From assembly GCA_022821905.1 (NCBI GenBank), contig JAJECS010000024.1:186001-250000 (forward strand): a stretch of 64,000 nucleotides of DNA, written 5' to 3'. The DNA is from Chloroflexota bacterium (GTDB lineage: Bacteria > Chloroflexota > UBA11872). The position numbers were made by a program, and so were the translations under genes. Of this stretch, positions 25,641 through 34,676 are shown in pieces; the first letter of the stretch is position 1; the number at the start of each line of letters is the position of its first letter. The notes beneath the pieces are model-generated. The model saw nothing but the letters and a program-made list of their open reading frames with translations, was not told the origin of the DNA and made no database searches.

Positions 25641-26672
25641 ATGCGGCGCCGCCTAGGAATCGCCGGATCGCTTGCGGTCGGGACGGCCCTCGTCGTTCTG
25701 GGGGCACTCGCGCTGGTATGGGCGTTACGCAGCTCCGCGGAAGCACCTGCGGTGGCGCGGCCGCCCGCGGACCTGCCCGATCCGCACGAGCGGATGATGT
25801 TCGACTCGGCCTACGACCAACGCCTCAGCCGCGACGCCATCCCACCCATCTACACGCCGCAATTCGTGGCCGCCGCCGAGGCGCCGCTCCAGCCGGATGA
25901 GCTGGTCATCGGGCTGGTCATCGACGACGAGGCACGGGCCTATCCCGTCACGACGCTCAATCGGCGGGAAATGGTCAACGACGTAGTCGGCGGCACGCCG
26001 GTGCTCGTCACCTGGTGACCGCTCTGCTACACCGGTCTCGTGCACGACCGGCAGTTCGATGGCCAGACGCTGGTGTTCGGCAACCAGGGCGCGCTGTACA
26101 AGACCGCCATGACCTGGTTCGACCACACCACGGGCAGCATCTGGAGCCAGCCGATTGGCCGAGCCCTGGTCGGCGAGCTCCGGGGCGCGGCGCTCAGGCA
26201 GATTCCCTCGACCCTGGATACCTGGGCGGGATTCCACGCCCGACACCCCGACGCCCTGGTGCTGTCCAACGGCCTCAGCGGACCGCGGCTCGTCCTGGCG
26301 ACGCCGCGGGAGAACTGGGTGATCGGACTGGCCCTGGGGGCCGCGGCCGCGGCCGTCGACTTCAGCCACGCGCGGGCCGCCGGCCTGGTGCATCTGACGG
26401 TCGGCGATGAGCCCGTGTTGGTCTGGGTCGATGCGGCCACCGGCACCGTGCGCGCCTATCTGCGGCGAGTGGCGAACCGCGCGCTGGACTTCGAGCCGGC
26501 GGGCGAAGGCAGCCTGCGCGACCGCGAGACGGGATCGATCTGGAGCCCGGACAACGGCCTGGCGCTGAGCGGTCCGCTCACGGGCCAGGCCCTCAGCCCG
26601 GTGCCATGGACCTCGTCATTCGACTGGGCCTGGCGCGATTTCTACCCGCAGTCCACGTTCATCGAGGGCTAG
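25641..26672 (+). CDS. DUF3179 protein with in-frame TGA: candidate selenoprotein
   Basis: Read through the TGA at 26016-26018, the frame gives 343 residues. An N-terminal membrane segment (about residues 8-30) precedes the DUF3179 domain: VIDDEARAYPVTTLN, DVVGGTPVLVTW, then [TGA]PLCYTGLVHDRQFDG, LTFGNQG-like LVFGNQGALYKTAMTWFDHTTGSIWSQ. In the family this spot is a CPLC motif; here the first Cys codon (residue 126) is TGA and the second Cys (129) remains. The frame downstream is intact for 217 codons with normal codon usage. A hairpin suitable as a bacterial SECIS follows. I recall the family having Sec-containing members but cannot check. The alternative is a recent nonsense mutation. Role: probably a membrane-anchored thiol/selenol redox protein. 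Confidence 0.8.
26032..26051 (+). promoter_or_regulatory. Candidate bacterial SECIS hairpin
   Basis: Six-bp stem CCGGTC (26032-26037) / GACCGG (26046-26051) with an 8-nt loop that contains GT. The loop begins 19 nt after the UGA, within the 16-37 nt window reported for bacterial SECIS elements that SelB reads. The stem is coding sequence (GLVHDR), so some pairing could be chance. Confidence 0.55.
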
Positions 26673-26739
26673 TCTCGCCGCAGTTTCCAGCCAGGTCGCG
26701 CCGCGAAGATTCGCCCCCACCACGCCCACATCACCCCGT

Positions 26740-26826
26740 CTGTCATTTCGAACGCAGTGAGAAATCGAAGGAAGTTGTGGGTGTTCCCCGCCCCTTGGAT
26801 TCCTCGCCTGCGGCTCGGAATGACAG
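26740..26826. repeat. MITE-like CTGTCATTTCGA foldback element, copy 1
   Basis: An 87-nt element with imperfect inverted ends CTGTCATTTCGA / TCGGAATGACAG and the internal phrase GCAGTGAGAAATC. It fills much of the 220-nt gap between two convergent genes. A second copy is at 57447-57531. Confidence 0.75.
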
Positions 26827-26892
26827 GAAGGAAGCATTCGGCATGACCGAAAGGAAGTGTTTGGAATCGCAGGCCGGGACGGAGTCCGGAGG

Positions 26893-27951
26893 CTATGCGT
26901 CACCATAGAGATCGGCGATGGTCACCAGCGCGCCGCTGGCCGCCGAACGATAGGCCGCGTCGACGATCTCCACCGACCATTGCGCAATCGAGCCTGGCGA
27001 CAGGTTCGGCGCGCGGCCCAGCACCACGTCGGCCAGGTTCTGCGCCGGCGCTCGCAGCGGGTAGTGCAGCGAGACATCCTCCTCGCGCATCTGCTCGCCG
27101 TCGCCGTCATAGCGATGCAGCGTCAACAGCGTCGCCCGCTCCATGTCGATTTCCATCCAGCCGTCCGAGCCAAAGATCCGCAGCTCGTTGTGGGGGGTGT
27201 CGTCGCCCGGCTTCGTCCCGACGCTGGCCAGCGTGCCCAGCGCGCCGCCGGTGAATCGCACGCTGAGCGCGTCCACCGCGTCGACCGACACGTCGGCATT
27301 GTCCATGAAGGCATGGACGGACTCCGGTCCGTCGTCGATCACGAACGCCGCAAGCGCCGCCGAGTGCGTCAGTTGGTTCTGCCCCTGACCGTAGGCGCTG
27401 AAGTTCTGCGGCGTCGGCCCGTGCACCGGAAAGCTCCAGACCCCTTCTAACGCATCTGGGTGTCGCACCTGCTGGATGGCCGACGAGGCGAACAGGCTGT
27501 GGACCAACTCGATTCCGCCGATCGCGCCGTCGGTGATCAACTCTCGGGCGCGGCGCGCCAGCCGGGTGTAGTGAAAGGTGTGGCCGACCACGATCTCGGT
27601 GCCGGCGCGCTCGGCCGCCGCCAGCAGCACCCGACCCTCGAGCGCGGTCTCGGTCATCGGCTTCTCGATCAGCAGATGCAGCCCCGCGTCGATGGCCCGG
27701 CGCGCCAGCTCGTAGTGGGAGGCGTTGCTGCTGGCGACGACCAGGCCGTCCAGCGACTCCCGCGCCAGCATGCGGTCGAGGTCGTCGTATACCGCGTCCA
27801 CGCCGTAGTGCTCGGCCGCCCGCGTCGCGCGCTCCGCGTCCAAGTCGCAAAGCGCCGGGACCTCGGCCTGCGGATGCTCGACAAGCCCGGGAATGTGCGC
27901 CTCGGTGGCCCACCATCCCGTGCCCACGACTCCGATTCGTGCTGTGTCCAT
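26893..27951 (-). CDS. Gfo/Idh/MocA family oxidoreductase
   Basis: 352 residues from ATG at 27951 (MDTARIGVVGTGWWATEAH). Rossmann motif GVVGTGWWATEA, catalytic IEKPMTET, and QNQLTHSAAL in the substrate domain with the family histidine. NAD(P)-dependent oxidation of a sugar or cyclitol is the family role. It lies 66 nt after the creatinase-like gene on the same strand. Confidence 0.85.
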   Translation of the reverse strand: MDTARIGVVGTGWWATEAHIPGLVEHPQAEVPALCDLDAERATRAAEHYGVDAVYDDLDRMLARESLDGLVVASSNASHYELARRAIDAGLHLLIEKPMTETALEGRVLLAAAERAGTEIVVGHTFHYTRLARRARELITDGAIGGIELVHSLFASSAIQQVRHPDALEGVWSFPVHGPTPQNFSAYGQGQNQLTHSAALAAFVIDDGPESVHAFMDNADVSVDAVDALSVRFTGGALGTLASVGTKPGDDTPHNELRIFGSDGWMEIDMERATLLTLHRYDGDGEQMREEDVSLHYPLRAPAQNLADVVLGRAPNLSPGSIAQWSVEIVDAAYRSAASGALVTIADLYGDA

Positions 27952-28017
27952 CGCGCTTACTAGTCCCCGACGACAAGTGGCCGGCAAGCGCCAACATAGC
28001 GCACGAACCCGACCTCG

Positions 28018-29241
28018 TTAGCCGAGGCCAATCGGGTCGCGGGGGTAGTCGGTCAGCACCTCGTAGCCGTCGGCGGTGACGGCCACCGTCTCGCTCACGC
28101 CCACTCCCGCTCGGCCCACGTCGCGAGCCACCGCCCGCACGTGAAACACGTGGCCCGCCTCGAGCGTTGGATAGGTGGCAACCGACCGCTCGGTGCGGCC
28201 GCTGCGGGGACAAATCTGCAAACCGGGCACGTCCATCCAATCCGGCTCGAAGCTCAAGCCCACCGAGTATCCGCGATTGCCGTCCCTGAATATGCGCGAC
28301 GGCAGCTCTCTCAGCGGCTCGGACGCGTGCTCGCCAAGCTCCAGCGTGGACACGCCGGGCCGCATGCCGGCGATCGTTCGCTCCACCGCCGCCACGCAGG
28401 CCTCGTACATCGCGTCCCACACCGGATCGGCCAGCTCGCCGATCACGCCGGTGCGGATCATGGGCGCGGTGTAGCGCTTGATGCACGCACCCCACTCCAG
28501 GATCACCGGGTGCCCCGGCGTCAGCCGCGAACGTCCAAAGGTGGTGTGTGGAATGCCGGAGTTTCGGCCGGCGGTGATGATGGGCTGAATCGACATGCGC
28601 TCGCTGCCGGCGCCCACCAGTGCCTGATAAGCCGCCGCCGCCACGCTGGTGTCGGGCGCCTCCGGACGCAGCTCGGCCCTTGCGGCGTCGAACCCGCGCG
28701 GCGTGATGGCTCCGGCGGACCGAATGGCCGCAATCTCGGCCGGGCTCTTCCGCGCCCGGACGCCATCCACCAGCCAGTGGACGTAGCTCCACGAGGCACC
28801 CACCGATTCCGCGGCGTGCTGAAAGCTCTGGTGCGCCCCGCCGTGCTGATGGTGCTCCCAGCCAAGCCGCGCGTTGGCCCAACCGCGATGCCGCAGCAGG
28901 TCGACCAACACACCGGCGGGATCTTCCGACCACGGATAGGTGACCACGTCCTCGACCCAACTGGATACCAGCGCGTTGAAGACCTCGAAGTCGTCGACGA
29001 GCAGCGTCGGCTCGCGCTCCAGGCCGACGATGAGAAACGCGGGCACGAACGACGCCAGCGTCTCGTAGCCGCTGACATAGCAAACGCTCGGCGCAAAGGT
29101 GCAGACCAGCGCATCCAGACCTTCGCTCCCCATCGCCGTCCGCAGCGCCTCGTGCCGCCGCTGGAACTCAGACTCGTCAAAGGTCAGCGATCGGATGTCG
29201 CCCGCATCCGCCGGACGCTCGAGCTCCCCAAACAGCGGCAT
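28018..29241 (-). CDS. Creatinase-like (M24-fold) hydrolase lacking metal ligands, copy 1
   Basis: 407 residues; GGGAG 8 nt before the ATG. The pita-bread fold of M24 peptidases is clear: an N-terminal creatinase domain (CYVSGYETL) and a C-terminal catalytic domain (RARKSPAEIAAIRSAG, GIPHTTFGRSRLTPGHPVILE). The two metal-binding aspartates of Xaa-Pro peptidases are absent: the segment reads LEWGACIKRYTAPMIRT instead of a D-x10-D pattern. That is as in metal-free creatinase and ectoine-hydrolase-like enzymes, so cleavage of a C-N bond in creatine-, ectoine- or similar osmolyte-type substrates is more likely than peptidase activity. Confidence 0.8.
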   Translation of the reverse strand: MPLFGELERPADAGDIRSLTFDESEFQRRHEALRTAMGSEGLDALVCTFAPSVCYVSGYETLASFVPAFLIVGLEREPTLLVDDFEVFNALVSSWVEDVVTYPWSEDPAGVLVDLLRHRGWANARLGWEHHQHGGAHQSFQHAAESVGASWSYVHWLVDGVRARKSPAEIAAIRSAGAITPRGFDAARAELRPEAPDTSVAAAAYQALVGAGSERMSIQPIITAGRNSGIPHTTFGRSRLTPGHPVILEWGACIKRYTAPMIRTGVIGELADPVWDAMYEACVAAVERTIAGMRPGVSTLELGEHASEPLRELPSRIFRDGNRGYSVGLSFEPDWMDVPGLQICPRSGRTERSVATYPTLEAGHVFHVRAVARDVGRAGVGVSETVAVTADGYEVLTDYPRDPIGLG

Positions 29242-29407
29242 GTGGCTTCTCCCTCAACTGCTGGCTGCGCGGACCGAAGATCGCACAGCGGCCGACAGAC
29301 TGGGGTGCGTCACCGGAATCGCGGCGCCCCGCCCTAACGTGGCACGATAGCGGCCGAGAGTTTGCGCCGATGCCCGTGGGTCGGCTCAGCGTGTGAGGTA
29401 TTCGCCA

Positions 29408-30007
29408 GTGCCCTACGACCTTGCGGAGAACAAGATGCTCACCGACTGGCTCCGCGGCCGTGGAGGGTTCAGGGTTGGGCTCGCAATCGGGGGCATCGTC
29501 GTGATCATCTGGCTGGCGCTGTCATATAGCTCGCCGACGTTCTTCGTGGGCGAGTGGTATGGGTTCGCGATGGCCACGATGGTTGCCATCGCCGCCTTTA
29601 TCGCCGCCGGCGTGATTTGGGGTCTCTTGTTCCGCCTGGCCGCCGGAGTGACCTGGCTGCTTGGCTTCGGGCTGGTCCTGGGCGTCTGCGCCGGCATTTC
29701 CGAGGGGCTGGCCGCCGGCCTGGGCTGGTCGCTGGACTGGGGATTCAACGTGAAAACGTTCTATAACCCCATCGACGTCGAGCCACAGGGACTTGCCGTC
29801 GGCGTGGTCAAGGCGCTCATTCATGCCGGCGCGGGAGCCGCCGCGACCATCCTCGGGGCGTTTGTCGCCACGATCGCCAGCACGTTGTTCATTCGCCGCT
29901 TGGTCGCCAAGCGAATGAAAAACGTGGCGCCCGGCCTCGTGGCCCGGTTCCCCGTGCGGGTTCGGCAGGTGATCGATCCGGTCTACCGCTTCGGCGGCGA
30001 CAGCTAG
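29408..30007 (+). CDS. Multi-pass membrane protein, paralog 1
   Basis: 199 residues from GTG at 29408, chosen because PYDLAENKMLTDWLRG aligns with the start of the next gene. About four hydrophobic segments are separated by a loop (DWGFNVKTFYNPIDVEP), and the C-terminus is basic and ends VRVRQVIDPVYR, as in its paralog. No family recognised. The tandem pair probably arose by duplication and may form a membrane complex (inference). Confidence 0.75.
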   Translation: MPYDLAENKMLTDWLRGRGGFRVGLAIGGIVVIIWLALSYSSPTFFVGEWYGFAMATMVAIAAFIAAGVIWGLLFRLAAGVTWLLGFGLVLGVCAGISEGLAAGLGWSLDWGFNVKTFYNPIDVEPQGLAVGVVKALIHAGAGAAATILGAFVATIASTLFIRRLVAKRMKNVAPGLVARFPVRVRQVIDPVYRFGGDS

Positions 30008-30125
30008 TTATTTTCAAGTCACACCCGCTGACGCCCGCATGCTGATGGAGTCGCTGTTACACCGCTCGCACATGGTCCGTGCGAGCGCCGCAGTTGTACG
30101 CGTCGGAACCTAGGCAGTCGCCGAC

Positions 30126-30728
30126 ATGCTCTACGACCTCGCCGAGAACAAGACTGTCACCGACTGGCTGCGTGGCTGGGGCGGATTCAAGGTCGGGCTC
30201 GTCCTTGGGGCCATCATCGCGGCGATTTGGATGCCGCTCGTCTTCTCCGCCCCGCAGGTGGTCGACGAGGGCGATCTCTACAACCTCTCCATGACCGTGC
30301 ATATCCCGGTCTTCAGCTTCATTGGCTTCGGCATTGTCTGGGGCCTGCTGTTCAAGAACGTTGCGGGGGTGACCTGGGCGCTCGGCCTCGGCCTGGCGGT
30401 GGCCGCCACGGCCGGCATGGTCGCCGGCATGGATGTCTCCCAGGGTTGGGGCGTGGACTGGGGCTTTGGCTTCAAGTCGTTCTACACCCGTGTCGACGTC
30501 GTACCGCTTGGCGCGGCGAACGGCACCCTGGCCGGCCTGATGTTTGGCGGCGCCCTGGGCGCCATGGCCGCGCTCGGCTCCCTGCTCGCCATGGTCGTCA
30601 GCATGTTCTACCTGCGGCGCCACATCACCAAGCGAATGCGCCACGCGGCACCGCGCATCGTGAGCCTGTTCCCCGCCCGCGTGCGACAGGTGATCGATCC
30701 AGCCTATCGCCACGGCGTCGCCCGCTAG
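30126..30728 (+). CDS. Multi-pass membrane protein, paralog 2
   Basis: 200 residues, collinear with the previous gene: LYDLAENKTVTDWLRGWGGF at the start, GIVWGLLFKNVAGVTWALG in the second helix pair, DWGFGFKSFY in the loop and VRQVIDPAYR at the end. About four membrane segments. Function unknown. Confidence 0.75.
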   Translation: MLYDLAENKTVTDWLRGWGGFKVGLVLGAIIAAIWMPLVFSAPQVVDEGDLYNLSMTVHIPVFSFIGFGIVWGLLFKNVAGVTWALGLGLAVAATAGMVAGMDVSQGWGVDWGFGFKSFYTRVDVVPLGAANGTLAGLMFGGALGAMAALGSLLAMVVSMFYLRRHITKRMRHAAPRIVSLFPARVRQVIDPAYRHGVAR

Positions 30729-30775
30729 CCATCCGAGGGGATCACACTCGAACTCGGGCCGGTGATCAGAGCCGG

Positions 30776-31867
30776 CTAGGTCGGCTTCACGGTTATCCAG
30801 GCGCCGAGAATGGCGCTGCGCCGCGGGTCGTTGCGGTCCGTCTCGGCATAGGCAGCCAGCAGCGTGTCGGGCGCCACCTCGATCACCCAATCGTAGTTGC
30901 CGCAGTCCCAGGCCTGGGTGCCCAAGTTGAGGCAAGTGTGTCCCATCCAGGTGTGGCCGTCGTCGCGGCTGAAGGCGAGCCAGTCGCCTGGTCTGCCATA
31001 AATCACGGCGAGAACGCCGTTCGTCATGCGGCAGGCCTTGGGCAAGACGCCGCGGTCGGCGACGGGTTCCGGAGCGCTCCACGAGTGACCGTCGTCGGCG
31101 GACCGGCTCATGGCGAGCGCGGTGTGCCGCCCCTCGTATCGCCCACCGGTGCGCATGAAACACAGCAGGTCGCCGTTCGGCAGCGCCAGCAAGTCGGGCT
31201 CGGTGAATCCCTCGATGTGGTGCGTGTGGGTCGGGTTGAGGTCAAAGGCCACGCTCGCGCGATAGCTCCAGGTCGCTCCGCGATCGTCCGAGCGAATGAC
31301 GAACACCCGATGCTTGACGTCGCCGGCAAACTTCCCGAGCACGGTGGCCAGGAGGCTCCCGTCGCGGAGCGCCACGAGGCCGTGATCCACGTAGGCGTAG
31401 ACGTGCCGGCCCCACTTCTCGCTGTCTTCCTCCGCCAGCTCGGGAACACCCGAGATCAGCGCCGATTCCGGGGCGTGCGTCTGGCCGTTGTCGTGCGAGC
31501 GATGGATCGAAAATCGATAGGCGCCCGGGGCGTCGGCGCGCGTCAGCCAAGGTTCGCCCGGCGTTCCCACGTGCAGCAGCTCGCCGTCGTCGAACTGGTG
31601 CACGTAGAAGCTGGGCCAGGCGGGCGCGGCGTACCATGTCTCGCCGCCGTCACGCGACCGGCGCCAGGTGAGTTCGGGCTCGACGGTGCGAGGCCCACCC
31701 ACCACCAACTCACCATTGGCCAGCCAGAAGAGGAACCCGCAGGGGCACTGATTCTCATGCGCGGGAATCAGGGTCTCGGTGCGCTCGACCTGCACGGTGA
31801 GGCCAGGAAACGTATAGGAGCCCCGGCCGAGCGCCTCGCGCCTGCCGTTGGGCTTGGTGATTGCCAT
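30776..31867 (-). CDS. BNR-repeat sialidase-like protein (divergent paralog)
   Basis: 363 residues from ATG at 31867. Five Asp-box-like repeats are visible (SRDGGETW, SHDNGQTH, SDDRGATW, SADDGHSW, SRDDGHTW), which predicts a six-bladed propeller. It shares only the fold and the phrase ALPNGDLLCFMRTGG with the three genes at the window start. No signal peptide. A glycan-processing or glycan-sensing role is inferred from the family. Confidence 0.8.
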   Translation of the reverse strand: MAITKPNGRREALGRGSYTFPGLTVQVERTETLIPAHENQCPCGFLFWLANGELVVGGPRTVEPELTWRRSRDGGETWYAAPAWPSFYVHQFDDGELLHVGTPGEPWLTRADAPGAYRFSIHRSHDNGQTHAPESALISGVPELAEEDSEKWGRHVYAYVDHGLVALRDGSLLATVLGKFAGDVKHRVFVIRSDDRGATWSYRASVAFDLNPTHTHHIEGFTEPDLLALPNGDLLCFMRTGGRYEGRHTALAMSRSADDGHSWSAPEPVADRGVLPKACRMTNGVLAVIYGRPGDWLAFSRDDGHTWMGHTCLNLGTQAWDCGNYDWVIEVAPDTLLAAYAETDRNDPRRSAILGAWITVKPT

Positions 31868-32115
31868 GTGGCGACTCCGCCGGCAACGGGTGTGGTCCAC
31901 TTTACGCGGTTCGGGGTAGCGCTCGGCACGACGGGAGTTCTCACCCACCATGGGCGCCAACTACTGACCCACGGCGACCTCTACCCGAGCACGGCGACAG
32001 CTCAATCCAGCTCCCGCGGCGACCAGGATGTCAGGCCACCGGCTTGGCACACCGCAACGCCGTTATCCAAGGCGTGCGACGCGGCCTTGCTCCTCCGCGA
32101 GCGTTCGCCCTCCGT

Positions 32116-33216
32116 CTAGCTTCGCTCGTCGATCGCGCGCACCTCATCGGACCAATCGCGCCAGATGCCGCCGCCGTCATCGTCCATCGCCAGCGCATCG
32201 GAGAGCGACTCGAGCGTTTTGAGATAGCCGTAGATCGTGGCCTGGCGGATGACGTCGCTGGATTTGTTCTGTCCGGGGATGTGCAGGATCTTCGTGTGCC
32301 ACAAGACCAAGGTGCCAGCCGGCCCATGTGTCTCGAAAGGCTGGGTATCGGCCTTGATCTGTTCGAAGAGCGGGTCTGGAAGCGCGTCATAGCCCCCCGC
32401 CATGCGCATCTGCTCGCGCTGGCCCGTGTGCGTCGTCCCCTGCTCATGAAAGGCCTTCCACTGCTGCTCCCAGATCCGCGTGTGGCTGCCCGGCCACACG
32501 GTGAAGCCGCCGGAGGCGGGCGGAAGGTCGTCGATGTAGGCGGCGAACTGTAGGCGTGTCCTGCCATAGCACGGGCCGTCGGAATGGGAGCCGCGCCAGT
32601 TCGGCCCTGGCGAGGGGCTGTTCGGCAGCGTGCAATACAGGCCGCGTGTCCCTTGTCCGTTCATCCACACCGGTCCGGTCTTGGGCACCCGCAGATCCTC
32701 CGTCGTGTAACTTGCGGCTTCCCGATAATTCTCGATCTTCCGGCCCAAGTGACTCGCAAGTCCCTCCATGGCGCCGTCGTCCATAAGGCAGGGGCCGGTC
32801 GCAAACCCAGACTGGTCCAGACCGGCGGGCCATACCACCGTCCCCTTCCCGAGCAGTTGCTCGGCGACCTGCCACGCCGCCCGCGGACCAAGGTCGAGCG
32901 CGAGATCTTCAGACCCATTGCGAATAGTCAACCGGTGGCCCTTGCCGCTCAAGAGCGGCTCGCCGCCGTCTGCGGGACGCCGGGCGCTGAAGCCGGCGGT
33001 TTCCTCTGCTGTGATCGGGCCCCACGTCGAGGGATCGTCTCGCTTCATGCGGGGCAGGTCTGCCGCAATCGTCTCCCACATGTCGTCCCGGGCGCGGCGG
33101 CAAATATCCGGGTCGAGCACCGCCGGAAGCACGAGAACGCCATCGCGCTTGAACTGGGCGATCTGACTGGCCGTCAAGGGCGCAACTTGCGGCACGCTCG
33201 GGGAAGGCGTCGGCAT
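32116..33216 (-). CDS. Phytanoyl-CoA dioxygenase (PhyH)-family protein
   Basis: 366 residues from ATG at 33216 with AAGGA upstream; ATGs at 33243 and 33267 are alternatives. FKRDGVLVLPAVLD opens the double-stranded beta-helix; the facial-triad H-x-D is HSDGPCYG, with the distal segment HTKILHIPGQNKSSDVIRQ supplying the second histidine and the 2-oxoglutarate-binding arginine. Such Fe(II)/2-oxoglutarate enzymes hydroxylate small molecules, and many bacterial members act on osmolytes or secondary metabolites. Longer than the second PhyH gene at 52336. Confidence 0.8.
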   Translation of the reverse strand: MPTPSPSVPQVAPLTASQIAQFKRDGVLVLPAVLDPDICRRARDDMWETIAADLPRMKRDDPSTWGPITAEETAGFSARRPADGGEPLLSGKGHRLTIRNGSEDLALDLGPRAAWQVAEQLLGKGTVVWPAGLDQSGFATGPCLMDDGAMEGLASHLGRKIENYREAASYTTEDLRVPKTGPVWMNGQGTRGLYCTLPNSPSPGPNWRGSHSDGPCYGRTRLQFAAYIDDLPPASGGFTVWPGSHTRIWEQQWKAFHEQGTTHTGQREQMRMAGGYDALPDPLFEQIKADTQPFETHGPAGTLVLWHTKILHIPGQNKSSDVIRQATIYGYLKTLESLSDALAMDDDGGGIWRDWSDEVRAIDERS

Positions 33217-33460
33217 CGGATCTTGTCCTTGGTTGAGAGGCATCCCGCGCTGACGCTGGATTATCAACCGCGCGCGCCCGCGGCGTAAAGACCACCGGTG
33301 CTCGCGGGCTCGAAGAGGCGGTCGTCACAGCGGATGTCCCGGAGCCACCATGACACCCAGGGACATCCTCGAAGGTCCGCACGATGCATCCACCTGCGCC
33401 GCCACGGACTGCGTGACACACTCGCCCTAGCGGCAACGGCGCGCACGGGGAGACAGGCCA

Positions 33461-34468
33461 ATGGAGTACCGCAATCTCGGTCGCACGGGGGTCAGGGTCA
33501 GCCCGCTGTGTCTGGGCTGTTGGAACTTCGGCCAGGTGACCGATCAAGACCAGACGCAAGCCATCATCGACCGCGCGCTCGATGCCGGCATCAACTTCTT
33601 TGACACTGCCAACTCCTATGGCCGCGGCACCAGCGAGACCATGGTCGGAAAGGCGTTGCGCGAATCGGGCGGTCGCTCCCGCGTGGTGCTGGCCACGAAG
33701 GTCCACTTCCCCATGGACGACGACGACCCGAACGCGCAGGGCAACAGCCGGCGGCACCTCATCGAGCAGTGCGAGGCCTCCCTGCGGCGCCTGCAAACCG
33801 ACTACATCGACCTCTATCAGGTGCACCGGCCCGTGACGGACGTGCCGCTGGACGAGACGCTGCGCGCGCTCGACGACCTCATTCGCAGCGGCAAGGTGCG
33901 CTACGTCGGCACCAGCACCTTCCCCGCGTGGCAGGTGGTGGAATCGCTCTGGCTCTCACGCGAGTTGGGACTGAATCGCATGATCTGCGACCAGCCGCCC
34001 TATCACCTGCTCGACCGCCGCATCGAGCGTGAGCTGGTGCCGATGGCGCTGAACTTCGGCATCGGCATCATTCCCTGGGCGCCGATGGCGGGCGGCTTCC
34101 TCACGGGCCGGTATGTCCGAGGCGCAGCGCCGCCGTCCGGGTCGCGCTTCGAGCGCAGCGTCGATGCCCAGCGCCAACGCGGCCTCTTCACCGACGCGGC
34201 GTTTGCGGTGGTGGAGGAGCTGACGGCCATCGCCAAGGACAAGGGCTGCACGCCCGGCCAGCTGGCCCTGGCGTGGAACATGCGGCAGCCGGGGATCACG
34301 AGTCCCATCGCGGGACCGCGCACGCCGGAGCAGTGGGCGGAGAACCTGGGCGCGATCAACGTGGTGGTCACGGACGCCGATCGCGAGCGGTTGGATGCCG
34401 TGGCGCCGCCCGGCCGGGCCATCGCCACCTACTACAACGCTCCCTGGGGTCCCCACGAGTACCGCTGA
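33461..34468 (+). CDS. Aldo/keto reductase
   Basis: 335 residues. Catalytic tetrad in place: Asp in FFDTANSYG, Tyr in the same loop, Lys in LATKVHFP and His in LYQVHRPV. NADPH-binding end region TSPIAGPRTPEQWAENLGA. It looks like the AKR12/YghZ-like group that reduces sugar- or aldehyde-type carbonyls. It stands divergent from the PhyH-family gene. Confidence 0.9.
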   Translation: MEYRNLGRTGVRVSPLCLGCWNFGQVTDQDQTQAIIDRALDAGINFFDTANSYGRGTSETMVGKALRESGGRSRVVLATKVHFPMDDDDPNAQGNSRRHLIEQCEASLRRLQTDYIDLYQVHRPVTDVPLDETLRALDDLIRSGKVRYVGTSTFPAWQVVESLWLSRELGLNRMICDQPPYHLLDRRIERELVPMALNFGIGIIPWAPMAGGFLTGRYVRGAAPPSGSRFERSVDAQRQRGLFTDAAFAVVEELTAIAKDKGCTPGQLALAWNMRQPGITSPIAGPRTPEQWAENLGAINVVVTDADRERLDAVAPPGRAIATYYNAPWGPHEYR

Positions 34469-34544
34469 TGCGGCAAAGACCACCCCTTCCCAACAGCTCG
34501 CACTCCCTGCGTCCACCTTCGTCACTCCCGCAAACTCCTTCGTC

Positions 34545-34564
34545 ATTCCCGCGGAGGCGGGAAT
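34545..34564. repeat. Dispersed ATTCCCGC foldback repeat, copy 3
   Basis: Arms ATTCCCGC / GCGGGAAT around GGAG, flanked by GTC and CC as in the family. Confidence 0.7.
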
Positions 34565-34618
34565 CCATATCCCCAAATACCTTGTGGACCGTCGGAAAGC
34601 CCGTGGCGCCTTGGGAGC

Positions 34619-34643
34619 GGGCGGGTTTGAAACCCGCCCCTAC
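34619..34643. repeat. GGGCGGGTT foldback with CCCCTAC tail
   Basis: Perfect arms GGGCGGGTT / AACCCGCCC around TGA, followed by CTAC. It lies 34 nt before the start of the creatinase-like gene and may influence its leader. Confidence 0.6.
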
Positions 34644-34676
34644 GCGGCTGTGCCGGGCTCCCCGAAGCAGGTAGCC

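Noticed and set aside
25641..26018. Two separate small genes (25641-26018 and 26040-26672) instead of one
   Set aside because: Both halves belong to one DUF3179 domain in the same frame, separated only by TGA at a Cys position.
27107..29083. Long minus-strand ORF over the oxidoreductase and creatinase-like genes
   Set aside because: Runs in another frame of two real genes and has no recognisable domain.
30227..32119. 630-residue plus-strand ORF
   Set aside because: Crosses a membrane-protein gene in a shifted frame and a BNR gene on the other strand; shadow of GC-rich coding DNA.
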